Shown here one piece after another: positions 24,390 through 34,269 of a DNA stretch of 64,000 bases. Positions within the stretch are counted from its first letter, which is position 1; each line of letters opens with the position of its first letter. Source of the DNA: Stratiolaelaps scimitus (lineage: Eukaryota > Arthropoda > Arachnida > Mesostigmata > Laelapidae); NCBI GenBank assembly GCA_019614645.1, contig JABWDB010000011.1, forward strand, positions 62,001 through 126,000. The letters are read 5' to 3'. The notes under the pieces are model-generated. The model was given only the letters and a program-made list of their open reading frames with translations. It had not been told where the DNA came from and ran no database searches. A program made the position numbers and the translations under genes.

Positions 24390-24486
24390 TAGCCGCGGGT
24401 TCGAATCTCGTTGCGTGACATATAAGAGGACTTAAGCTGTGTATGCAGTTCCTTTAATAAATCAATAAAAAGCTTTACCTTTACTG
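24390..24486 (+). repeat. SINE family A, copy 3 (3' part including box B)
   Basis: Plus-oriented copy beginning at the box-B region (GGGTTCGAATCTCG), then the family body GACATATAAGAGGACTTAAG, TGCAGTTCCTTTAATAAATC and the tail CTTTACCTTTAC. It lacks the 5' part of the tRNA-like head. Confidence 0.75.
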
Positions 24487-24489
24487 TTC

Positions 24490-25295
24490 TGCATTGATGT
24501 GATCTGAGACACAGTTACGGGCAGACTGATTTATTGGTCGTGCGTTGTGATGGACATAGTCATTTCGCCGACAGAGGGCGCTGTATGGGCAGGCACTTCA
24601 ATTACCATGGTCTCCCAACATTTACTTATCTCAACGAACGCATATTTCGATTGTTAGGTTAGACGATACGCCAAAATGGCCTTACAAAGCTGTGCAGGCT
24701 GCAGTGTTAAACTTCAGTAAAACGATCCATGAGCCCTGTGTTATCTGTTCCCCGAGTTCGCTCGCGAGCTGTGTGGTTCGGTGATTTCGTTCAAATAATT
24801 TGAGTTATTAAGCCCGGCTGACTGATTGTACACGTCGCATCAGCAAAGTTACCATAAGGGCAGCGAAACTTTCCTACCCAGCAAAGCGGTTGTGAACACT
24901 TGCTTGCATCGTCCACAATGAGTTTACATCGGGACGAGTCGATCGTAGACGTGGCCGTCGGCAAAAAAGTGCAAGGCTATCGGGGTCCAGGATTTTACGA
25001 AACATTGCGGCATGCAACAAATAACAGGTTTCCCTAAGCGGCCATATAATCTCTCTCTCTCTCCGAAGCTTTTGCTTGCAATCTAGCAAAGTGGTTCTAG
25101 ATGAAGCAGCAGCAGGTAATGCGACCCGTGATGCTATTACGAGGTTTTGCGACGCTGATATTTTTTTATCTCGGCAATTGTCGATCTACAGTTACTAATT
25201 GAGTTACCGTCCTTCTCTCTCTATCTCTCTCTCTCTCTCGCTATCTCTGTGTCTGAGCAATCCATACTACAATGGATTTGCGTACACTTCAATGT
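24490..25295. other. Spacer
   Basis: A CT microsatellite lies at 25210-25240. No supported gene. Confidence 0.45.
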
Positions 25296-25315
25296 CAATA
25301 TCTCCCTGTTGTCAC

Positions 25316-25466
25316 CTTTGCTTATTATCTGCCGTACTCGTACCTGACAAGAATCCTCAGATAAAGAAAGATGACCCCGACTGGCCCTCATAGTAATACC
25401 TAAAGGTTAAGAGCTGAGGCCTGTCAGATAGGGGAACAGCTGAGGGTCAGCTCGAAAAAGTGTTGG
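25316..25466 (+). repeat. SINE family B, copy 4, with 5' inversion and perfect 16-bp target-site duplication
   Basis: The 3' part (25375-25466) is family B in plus orientation, ending CTCGAAAAAG. The 5' part (25316-25374) is family B sequence in the opposite orientation; it matches the reverse complement of 1167-1230 in copy 1, the segment immediately upstream of where the forward part begins. Perfect 16-bp direct repeats ATCTCCCTGTTGTCAC flank the whole at 25300-25315 and 25467-25482. This is the structure produced by twin priming during target-primed reverse transcription. Confidence 0.85.
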
Positions 25467-25484
25467 ATCTCCCTGTTGTCACTC

Positions 25485-25956
25485 GACAGCAATTTCGAAG
25501 AAAATAGCAATTGTTGACGCACAGCGCCTGTTGTTTTGAGCCATTCAAGCTGCCATTACTGGAGTATATGTACCATCGCGCGGGTACACCCCCGCAGAAT
25601 AAATAAATAAATAAATAAATAAGCATCGCTGCCGCAGGGCTCGGCGTGTCAATGCCCCGCACCCAAATGACGACTCCCTCAAGACAAACAAGCTGTGTAC
25701 TGCAGAGTCAATCTGAAGCTTTGAGGTTTTTCATGCATTCTACACGAGCAGCTAATACGAGGATATGCGATATTGGCACAAGTATTTGTAACGGTGAGAG
25801 TGCAAGTCAGTGATAAGCTAAAATGTCAATACCATATTAATGGAATCTGACGGCGTTCGACGGAGCATTAACGATAACATGATCATTGATGGGAAAATAA
25901 CGACCCGACTGAAAGCAGAAACCGAAGGCATCTACCATTCTGACGGTTCAACTAGA

Positions 25957-25989
<33 letters not shown>

Positions 25990-27120
25990 GAGAGGAGATG
26001 GAAGAGGCGAGTGAGAGTCCTCGACCGAAGTAATGAGAGATGACAGCCCTGCGCAGGGAAATTGCTCCGAAAGGTGTGAGGCTCTGAATGGCGGTAACGG
26101 CAAACTATTAATTCTACAATAAAATGAATGAATCCCTCAGTGTGCCTGTGCTCCTGCAGTTTATTCAAAATCGCTGATAGGAAATCACTTCGCGGGGCTC
26201 GGAACGACATATGGACGACCCAAGGTCGTGGTTGACCTCCTGCGAGCTAACATTACCTTCCGCAAACGGAGGGAGAATGTTTGCTGTAGATCCTGTCAGT
26301 GAGATATCGGCAAGTTGTTGTATATTGAGAAGAGAGGGAAATCGCGGTATATTCACTGAACACTCACCTTCAGCCGTTTTCATGATTTAATTCCAGCATG
26401 TTCACCACAGCTAACGAATAATCGAACCGTCGAGAGACTCCTCCTCGTTTCTAGCGACTGCCGGTTCAGGCGCTCGCTCATTCTGCTGATATGGTTTGTC
26501 ATGGTAGGATTTCTGTCTGATTCGGTGGGGCAACGTTCGTTCTCGCGTAGGTGTCAAACTCCCCACGATTCTCACAGTTACCGCCAAAAATTAGCACGAA
26601 CAATACGGCCAGCTGGCTAGTTCCGAGCTGATCGTCGTTCTCAGATCGGTGAACAAATCTCACAGTGTTGCGTTCCAATAAAACGCTCCGAGGGGAACAA
26701 CAACTGAATTTCTGCCTGAACGCAGACTGACGGGATACGCAATGGGCTAACACAACGTGTTCATGTTTTTCAATCAAGAAACATGTTTACTGTGGCGGCG
26801 CATTCGTAACGCAATGCGTTATCGCAGTGCCCTTTTTTCTCCTACGATAAAGCTGGTTCGCAAACAGGCGTAGTCTAGCGGCGAGTCTATTACATGGCAA
26901 ATGGTCTTGCAGATCTTCTACCGGAACCACGGCAAAGATGAAGGTCGTTGCTTCTCTCTCTCTCTGTCTCTCTCTCTCCTCTCGCTCTTTCTAGAGAAAT
27001 CGTTCCGTTCATTAACGAAATATACCTGTGCCTGGTGAGCAGATGCGATCAATTTTTCCCATTTCTTCCAACCAAATGATTGCAGAGCGACGGGTGCGTT
27101 TCCACAAGCGCGGCACAGGG
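25485..27120. other. Spacer with AAAT, TG/TA and CT microsatellites
   Basis: Contains an (AAAT)n array at 25593-25622, a TG-then-TA array at 25957-25990 and a CT array at 26953-26985. A good minus-strand donor (CTGAAG|GTGAGTGTTC) lies near 26369 after an ATG-bearing frame, but no exon can be established. Confidence 0.4.
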
Positions 27121-27124
27121 CCTC

Positions 27125-27230
27125 TTAGCTGAGACGGCGGAGGTCAACGTGAGGCGAATAAGCCGAGGACGGTATAGACACTCGCTTGCGGAAGCGGCCA
27201 CCCTCGGCGGATTCAAGGTCAGCTGTGAAC
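27125..27230 (-). CDS. Candidate terminal coding exon, 34 codons plus stop
   Basis: On the minus strand a strong pyrimidine tract ending TCGTATTCAG forms a canonical splice acceptor. The following 106 bp are open in one frame to TAA at 27125-27127 and use C/G-ending codons throughout (FTADLESAEGGRFRKRVSIP, then SSAYSPHVDLRRLS). The frame is also open upstream to about 27331. The acceptor leaves one base to complete a split codon, so an upstream exon would lie at higher coordinates. No family is recognised from so short a piece. Confidence 0.35.
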
Positions 27231-27357
27231 CTGAATACGAGGAATGAAAAAGGGGTTACCTCGGGGCGATTTTGTGCAGAAGGGTCAGCTTCCAGTAGAC
27301 TCCAGCAGTGAAAAGACCCGAGGTTACTCATATCGCGGATTTGGACGAAACGCGAAG

Positions 27358-27437
27358 GGTAAGGTAAGGCTTTATTGATTTATTAAAGGAACTGCATAGA
27401 ATGCTTAAGTTCTCTTATATGTCATGCAACGGGAACC
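27358..27437 (-). repeat. SINE family A, copy 4 (3' part)
   Basis: Same orientation as copy 1: TAAGGTAAGG tail side, TTTATTGATTTATTAAAGG, AACTGCATAGAATGCTTAAG, TTCTCTTATATGTCATGC. It lacks the upstream tRNA-like head. It ends about 140 bp before the Tc1 element. Confidence 0.7.
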
Positions 27438-27577
27438 TTAGAGGTTCAGGTTTGCGGACCGCGGGTTTACTTCACTCGGGTTTTTCGCCAGGAAACCTTG
27501 TTAATAGAGGAGCCGTCCTCATTGCGGGGTTCTTGCGTATTTATCCAGGGCTACCGAACAAATTACTTTTACACACA

Positions 27578-28961
27578 CAGTGGCGTTCATAAATATAAGG
27601 CACCCCCGATATGCCTCAACAAATGGTTACAAATTGCACACATTTGAAGAATTTATTCTGTATCAGATTAATATATGTGTCACATAACATACCAGCCAGA
27701 ATGAACAGTACATATGACGGCACGTGAAGCCAGCTTCAACGAAATGTGTCATTTTTTTGGGTGTTCAAAAACAAAGGCATCCTCAGTTATCGAGTGTTCT
27801 TGCTTAGTTGATTCCCGCTTTCTTGTGCTAATTAGTACCGTATGGCCCCGCCCTTTCTAATTATAATGTTATAGATTCAGTTTGGCATACTGCCAACTCG
27901 ATTTAGTGGAGTCTGATAGCTGACCCCTTCCCAGGCTTCCAGCAAGGCCTCGTTTAGTGCTTCCAACAATGTATGTTATCGACTCGACGCATATTCTTGT
28001 CTTACAAGAATACGCCAGAGGTTCTCCATCGAGTTGAGATCCGGGGAACATGATGGCCACTCTAGGGGTTCAAACTTGTGTAGTTCTAACTACGCTCGTG
28101 TACTGGCGCTGACGTGAAGCCAAGCGTGATCTTGTTGGAAAAATTGCCGAAATTGCATTTCCAGAAGTACCGCGATACAGCATACGTACAGCATGCCAAT
28201 AACCGTTAAATCCATCTAGCCCGTTCAAACTGAACTCATTCTCATCACTAAAGATGATCTGAAACAGCACAGTACCTTCTAGATAGATGTGCACCCTCAG
28301 GGTATGCTTTAAGAAACGTTGCCCCAATACTCACCAATTTCCAGACTCATATTGTTGCGAGCGAAGTTTACTTGGGCACTCATGTGGCGTTGTTGAAGAC
28401 GAGGTCTTGTCTTCACTTGCGCCTGAATGATATGCGGATAACGCTTGATTGTCCATAAAACTGTTGATCTATGAGCCTAAAGGCTTAACTCTTGTCTAAT
28501 GGCTTCACAATTTATGATCGAATTCGAGGTCAATGGACAATATGGCAGTTCACTGGCTGACCTTTCGTGGACGTTGTTTTGCTTAGTAGTACCATACGTC
28601 GACGGACCGCGTAAATAAGTTTGCACTAAGCAACGAGTTCTGCCAATTCTTTAGCAATTGCAGCCTCGATCTTTCCTACTTGCTGTAAACTAGTAATAAC
28701 GCTTTCTCTGCATCAGGAGGCTCAAAGCGTGTCCCATGACTACAGCACAGTGTGAATCCTCAACACAAACTGGATCAACTCAGCGAGAACGCTCGAGGTC
28801 TGAGGGTGCCTTATCTTTTTGAACACCCGAAAAATTACATATTACATATTGATATTTGATACGTACATTAATCTGATACAGAATAAATGCCTCAAATGTG
28901 TGCTCTTTGTAACGATTTGTTGAAATATAGGGGGGGTGCCTTCAGTTTATGAACACCACTA
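27578..28961 (-). mobile_element. Tc1-like DNA transposon, defective, with IR/DR ends
   Basis: Outer inverted repeats begin CAGTGGCGTTCATAAA on the left (27578) and, read from the right end, AGTGGTGTTCATAAAC (28961), each followed by AAGGCACCCCC. The inverted repeats are long: about 210 bp on the left and 160 bp on the right. Each contains a second, inner direct repeat of the terminal motif, GTGTTCAAAAA...AAGGCA, at 27761-27785 on the left and 28803-28827 on the right. This two-repeat arrangement is the IR/DR layout known from some Tc1-like elements. The transposase runs on the minus strand. Length (about 1.38 kb) fits the family. The right end abuts TATA; the left flank lacks a clear TA. Confidence 0.85.
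27976..28737 (-). pseudogene. Tc1-like transposase pseudogene
   Basis: The relic transposase reads from about 28737 to a stop at 27976 with frameshifts and internal stops. From the N-terminus, a DNA-binding part contains HRSTVLWTIKRYPHI and RPRLQQRHMSAQVNFARNN. Next comes the first catalytic block FSDENEFSLNGLDGFNGYW (first Asp in FSDE), then QQDHAWLH carrying the second Asp, and finally [19 protein letters not shown], which holds the last acidic residue (Glu in ENLW). All three catalytic blocks are therefore still visible, but in different frames, with a stop between the second and third. About 254 codons remain against some 340 in intact relatives. Confidence 0.85.
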
Positions 28962-28962
28962 T

Positions 28963-29190
28963 ATAAATAGCGGTGATCAGGTGAATACAAACCATAACTC
29001 CTTCGCTCTCAAATAACCTCACCGCAATTCACTGATAATGTCGCAAGGACAACTAGATGACTGTAAACTCGTGACCTTCGATAACTGCCAACTTTGACCA
29101 CATATCGCCGAGGGCAGTTGGTGAAGTCACGAGTCCGGTGGTCGGCAAGAACCCGTCAGGTTCGGCCGAGGGCAGGCCGACTTTACACAA
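28963..29190 (+). repeat. Repeat family D, copy 1
   Basis: Begins TATAAATAGCGGTGATC directly at the right end of the Tc1 element. It shares with 30.45-30.65 kb the blocks GATGTCGCAA/AATGTCGCAA, ACTGCCAACT, TTTGACCACATAT and TCAGGTTCGGC/TCAGATTCGGC. Class unknown. Confidence 0.55.
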
Positions 29191-30450
29191 ATCAACAATT
29201 AACTAGCGTCTCAAGCTATCGAGGGTAGGAAGCTGGTAGAAAACTGATCGTAGCTTTCTGACTGTCACTAACCACAACGTACGGCAGTGGTGGGTCTCGT
29301 GCTCGGACGAAGGAGTCTACGCAGCTCGTCGGCGGTCAGTCGCTGTTTTCCACAAAGGCTTTTTGTAAGGGCAACCCCGCAGACGTGGAACCGCAATGTC
29401 CCACTTTGAATCCCACAGGGCACATGCGAATCAACGCGGTCTTGTTGTCGTCAATATAGTTAGTATCGTTTATTCACTCAGCGGCTGTGCGTTAATTGTG
29501 TTTGGTCTCCTTCAACGGAAACGGATGTTTTTCCGATATCTATTCGTGTGTGGCGTCTCTGCAGACTGGTTCTCTGCTGCGGTTCGCTGGCACACCATGA
29601 ACCAGTCTGCAGGGGAGTCCGCTGGAGTGGAGAATCGTCACGATAGCACGGGACACGCGAGCTCGGCTGATCATTTATGCCAATTATGCCTCGGGTCTAT
29701 AGCGACGCAGTGGTAGATGACTGGGGAACGAGCCGTGGGATTCGACAGCCAGACGAGAGCACGGCCTTGTCCTTCGCTAGAAGGGGATTCCATACCATAG
29801 AAAACACGAGAGCCTTGGAAAGGCTCATTCACAAATGGGATTGTTGCTGCAGCTACAGCTGTACTTGGGAGACAGGGGAGAAGGGCAGACACATTTTTGG
29901 TCTGATGTTGGGACCTCTCGTTCCCCTCAGCGATGGCAACGACCTGGCTCTCTGCGAACACGTACGGCAACTTGGATATATGCCCGAAAAAATAGTGATC
30001 ATCGGAGTGAGGGTGCTAGTACATTAGTCTGCCGGTTGTCTTTCTACAACGAAGGGTAATGATCCAATCGGTGGGGCACCACCTGTAGACCATTTGGGCC
30101 AATACACGATTTTGACATCACGCCTTCCACTCGTCGAATGAGCGCTGGTCGTTATTGACCGTCTGATTATAGCTGAGCAGACTAAAAACGTGTGGAGCCT
30201 CTGTATTAGAACCTCATGCAAAAACCGTTCGCATTGAGCTCTCCTTCGTCGGATTTCCGCAAGTTCTAGCTGATCGTAAAGGGTATACGCGCGAGAACTA
30301 CGGTTTATATTATTGTCAACATTAGATAATGATAATAATAATAATTATAATAATAATTTTATAAGTAAACATAATTATAATATATTTATTAGCTATAACA
30401 ACACCCCTAAATGCTAAATTATGGAATTTCGATACAAATGATCGCGATCG
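29191..30450. other. Spacer with a perfect hairpin
   Basis: Plus-strand frames at 29396-29716 and 29677-30027 are open but not recognisable. A perfect inverted repeat lies at 29559-29612 (listed separately). AAT-rich simple sequence lies at 30328-30350. Confidence 0.4.
29559..29612. repeat. Perfect 14-bp inverted repeat (hairpin)
   Basis: CTGCAGACTGGTTC at 29559-29572 and its exact reverse complement GAACCAGTCTGCAG at 29599-29612, with a 26-base loop. It could form a stem of 14 bp in RNA or single-stranded DNA. Function unknown. Confidence 0.85.
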
Positions 30451-30451
30451 T

Positions 30452-30650
30452 ATATAAATAGCGGTGATCTGTTGGATATATGAGATAATTTGTGTCAGCC
30501 GAATCTCGTGATGATGTCGCAAAGGCAACGATAGCGTCAACATCCTGTAACTTTAACCAACTGCCAACTGCATTTGACCACATATTCCGTGGTCGGAAGG
30601 GATCCATCAGATTCGGCGGGGCCCAGCCCGCGTCAATGAAACTCAATCCG
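30452..30650 (+). repeat. Repeat family D, copy 2
   Basis: Starts TATAAATAGCGGTGATC like copy 1 and shares the ordered blocks listed for it over about 200 bp, with indels. Both copies are in the same orientation, 1.5 kb apart. Confidence 0.55.
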
Positions 30651-30654
30651 TTAT

Positions 30655-32235
30655 TCGGGAAAGACATTTCGCGTTTCTTGTTTCTCTTCGGCGTCCATCG
30701 CGGTGTTGTTCATACAGGGTATGTTCACCTACACATTGGTTCCATGGTATATGAAGGTAAATTGTGGAATGATAAAATGGTAGCTTGCTCTACAGGATAC
30801 CCAAATCTATACGAGAGCCTTAGGATTTCGAGCGTAGGAAAAGTTGGTCAAGGTAAAAGCGAATAAAAAGGTTGATAATGGAGTCTGTGGCGATGTGTCG
30901 ACGACCATTCGAGCCTGTGATATCTCTGTGATCGGCCAGTGTCTGCGTGAAGTTCCGAAGCCCAGAGAGACGAGCCCGCCGGGACTTAAAACCATAGGGT
31001 CCCCAGTCCGAGAAAGTTGTTATCGTTCTTTCAGGCTTATCTGTAAAATTGTTGTTGTTGTTGTTGTTCCGGCTTGGGTGTGTGTGACCATCCCAGAGCA
31101 ACCGATGTCGGTCCATAGGTAAATCAAGGGGGCTGGGTGAGCAGCGAATGGTGTTTCTAGCAAAGGGGGTTCCATCTAACGAACACTAGATATACGTCGT
31201 CGTAATATTCACCAATATTCACCAACGCCATACCCAATGTACATACATCGCACTGCCCCGGAAGCAAGCAGCTGGATACACCAAACTCGTAATACTACAC
31301 AATCTCCTCAGCACGGATGTCTCGAGCCCGTGGGAGCGGTGGAAGCGATACCAGTCGCAATTGGCAACGGGAAACGATCGGGCAATCGAGACTATTGCGA
31401 CCTCGCAGAGATTCGTGCATTTGTGTAACATGCACCCTTCATGGCACTTCTCACCTATTTCGTGAACACCTTCCGCTTATTAGATTTCTGCTGCCACTAA
31501 CAATATTAGTTGTTGTTCGGTATTTCTTGTTGTGTCCATGAGCATGTTAGCAGTTGGCAGATCTTTACTCAGAGGTCGCCATATTGTAAATAATTGTTGA
31601 TGAGATACGCGAAGACCATTGGTCTCATTATATGATGATGATGATGATATTAATAATAATAATAATAGTAATAATAATAATTGCCTTCATTGGTCCCTGT
31701 CATGACAGATGCTGGGCGCAATGTTGTAGAGCGATATCGAGACTTGCCAAGGAACGAAGATGACAATACGAAAACAATTCAATATACACATAGATCAATG
31801 ACAATTATAATTGCCGTGTAAATAAATTCGCTGTTTTGTTAATCGGCTGTTCGCTTGTGACTAGCAGGCGATATTTCCTTGGCCTATTCAGTTCAGTCTG
31901 TGACCGGATTCAAGTCAAGTAAGTCGCATGGTCGACCTTATCTGCGCTTGTGCTCAATTTTGTTACAAAGATTAAACCGTCCAACTAGCGGACGTTTAGG
32001 GAGCTGGCACCGCGCCTTGCTTAGTGACTCTAAGCCCCCCGGTAAAGTACATCTCACTGTTGGTTTTCAATATTTTCTTTCTTGTTTAATCTTCAACGTT
32101 TGGTTGAACAAAAATTACCCATCTCTTCGTTGGATCGCCTTCTCACAGAAAACTCGGTTTTCATTTTTTAGATAGCTTGCCTAATTTTGAGAAATTCCGC
32201 AGTAATCTTACCGTTAGATTCTCTATTTTCTCGCT
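30655..32235. other. Spacer with trinucleotide repeats
   Basis: A (GTT)n array lies at 31050-31068 and an ATG/AAT array at 31633-31680. Plus frames at 30844-31122 and 31879-32175 are open but not recognised. Confidence 0.4.
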
Positions 32236-32239
32236 AGCG

Positions 32240-32297
32240 TAAAGCTTTATTGATTTATTTAAGCAACTGCATACAATGCTCTTTAGTTCTCTTTAGG
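32240..32297 (-). repeat. SINE family A, copy 5 (3' fragment)
   Basis: GTAAAGCTTTATTGATTTAT, then AAGCAACTGCATACAATGCT and TTAGTTCTCTTTA: the tail-proximal part of family A in the orientation of copy 1, diverged. Confidence 0.6.
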
Positions 32298-32299
32298 TA

Positions 32300-32965
32300 G
32301 CGGATAGAGTGTCTCTGTAGTATCGCCTGCCGAAATGACACCTGTCGTTGAAATTACACGCCACACATCTGCTGCATACGAGGATGCCTGTGCGTGCTTT
32401 TCTACTGGTTTAGATCAGCTGTTGCGGTAGCGACCTCGCCGGCGGTTGCCAGATGAATCTGCTGCCTTGACTCCGCCACCACCTCGGATCGCTCTGATAC
32501 GCAGATTAGACACACTCTCTCTCTCTTAGCACAATAGGGTTGTGCTCTGTGGCGCTCTGGAGTTGTATACCAACGTTGCCTGCTCGCCCTCTCGTTCTCG
32601 ATCGGGTAGGGGGAGTCACGCACTGCTTGACGCAGTGGAAAGCTAATGGAGGACGTGCTACGGGCCATGTGCAGAAGGGACTTGAGCAAGAGATGATCTG
32701 CAAACGCCATGTAGAGAGAACCGGGAAAGGTCAGCCTTCACAAAGCTACAAGACGGCCAGCACCGGTGCCGGCCCTCGTGTAACGTATTGCAGCGTCGGT
32801 ATTAAATTGTATTGAAATCATCCCCGTTTGTATTCAAGTCGCAAAGCCCGACCCGTAAATGACACCAGTAATGATTAGGTTTTACCTCGTAAAGTGTTTT
32901 CAGCTAACCAATTCATCTTCAACTCTGCTCTTCCGCAGTTTCCCTGTTAATATTTCTTCACAATA
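32300..32965. other. Spacer, nothing supported
   Basis: Overlapping short frames on both strands at 32402-32815 without recognisable content. Confidence 0.4.
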
Positions 32966-32970
32966 ACCAT

Positions 32971-33543
32971 GTGCTGCCGACTCGCTTCTATCCCCCCATT
33001 CAGCACTCGCTAGAAACCCTCATTCAGCTGCATTGTTCGGAACTACACACGTCGATGTGTCCTCGTGGCGGTGGTGGTGGTGATTATTACTGCTACAATA
33101 ACAAGGCAACGTTCAGCGTATCCCTCACTGAGCCAACAAATTTCACGTACACTTCTTTGTTTCAACTCTCCAACTTTTGCTGCGTTTCGATACAGGCTAG
33201 GCAGGCTTCAAATGGTGGCCTTCGTGGATCCTCTTACCATACAGAAATACACTATGAGAAATGGGCATCAGCTGTCCTCTCCGCTCGAGCTGCTCTTTTA
33301 TGGACACGTATTAGTATATACTGCAACACAGTGATATTCGGCGTGGACGTTAGTTACGATGACGTTGTGTTCCTGTCGTCTCGTAGTGGCGGCATTGACA
33401 CCTCATTGACAGAAAATCTATTTCAAGGGGGGGCAAGATGTATCCCGAGTTGCCGCACGTTGCCGTTGATTCGTCGCCAGATTCCCTTCACATCGATGAC
33501 ATTTGCCATGATGTCTAGTCGGACGAACACAGACACACAGTAG
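32971..33543 (+). CDS. Candidate open frame, 190 codons, unknown
   Basis: This is the longest open frame outside the GC-rich islands. It lacks an ATG at its upstream edge; the first ATG is at 33055, after which about 163 codons remain. The composition is ordinary, with a Gly run from a GGT repeat, potential N-glycosylation sites (NFT) and several Cys. I recognise no domain. It could be an exon or a chance frame; codon third positions show no strong bias. Confidence 0.25.
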   Translation: MLPTRFYPPIQHSLETLIQLHCSELHTSMCPRGGGGGDYYCYNNKATFSVSLTEPTNFTYTSLFQLSNFCCVSIQARQASNGGLRGSSYHTEIHYEKWASAVLSARAALLWTRISIYCNTVIFGVDVSYDDVVFLSSRSGGIDTSLTENLFQGGARCIPSCRTLPLIRRQIPFTSMTFAMMSSRTNTDTQ

Positions 33544-33544
33544 C

Positions 33545-34127
33545 GATACCCGAGGGGGTACCCAAGTGGATACCGTTATATGTATAGAGCCCATGACGCA
33601 TACACATATCGAATTGCAGCATATCGCACCTCGTCGGCCCACAGCAGGTTGAATGTCTGCGATGCAACACACGTGTGATTTTTTCGACAAATAAATAACT
33701 AAGATGAATTTGCTGGAGAAAAATCGTTTTGCACGCTAACGATAAGCGTTAGATGACACTTCATTTACAATAATTCCTATTTATCTTATTAGCTCAATTA
33801 GGTTAGTTTAATTGTTTTTATTTACATGTCACTATTTACAAAATGTTTACCCTACATATTAAATAGATGCTATGAATAGAGACCTAACCGTTCGACCAAG
33901 GACGTAAGGATGTCCCCGCCGCTTTTGTGTGGTTCTCCCAGTAGACGACTATAGGTCCGACAGTCGCTTTGAAAGTCCCACACGAGCGCTGTACATAGAT
34001 CGACCACTCAGCGCGAACGTGCATAAGGTATTTCCGTAATCGCCAATAATACAAAGACAGAAAAGGTCGTCTCGATCGAACCACGTACCGAAATCTACAC
34101 TCGAAGTCGTTCCCGGCCCCGCCATCA
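33545..34127. other. Possible 3' flank of the membrane-protein exon; spacer
   Basis: On the minus strand this lies immediately downstream of the exon at 34128-34269 and would include its 3' UTR. No clear AATAAA close to the stop was noted. Confidence 0.3.
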
Positions 34128-34269
34128 TCAAATCTTGTAGGAGCGGTAAATGCCAACAAGAAATCCACCAATAAGAACGACAACGACGAGGATGAAGATG
34201 ACCGGGACGCACACGTTCACTCTAAACCTGTCACACTCCACTGAGCTGTTCCAGCCAGTCAGCAAGCGT
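34128..34269 (-). CDS. Candidate C-terminal exon of a type I membrane protein (loosely LAMP-like)
   Basis: On the minus strand this 142-bp segment reads as 46 codons plus TGA (34128-34130). Residues 6-11 are WNSSVE, with an N-glycosylation sequon; Cys lies at positions 12 and 20. A single hydrophobic helix follows at about 21-40 (VPVIFILVVVVLIGGFLVG), then a short basic tail ending YRSYKI. Codons are C/G-ending. A CAG acceptor precedes it (ATCGTTCAG), but the frame is also open about 120 bp further upstream, so the 5' edge is uncertain. Lysosome-associated membrane proteins end with a similar arrangement: S-V-E, Cys, a V/I-P-I start to the helix and a very short tail. However, the usual G-Y-x-x-hydrophobic tail is absent here. 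I am fairly sure it is coding and unsure of the family. Confidence 0.5.

Noticed and set aside
31010..31130. tRNA-like box B (GGTTTTAAGTCCC) on the minus strand
   Set aside because: No box A at the right distance and no second copy in the window.
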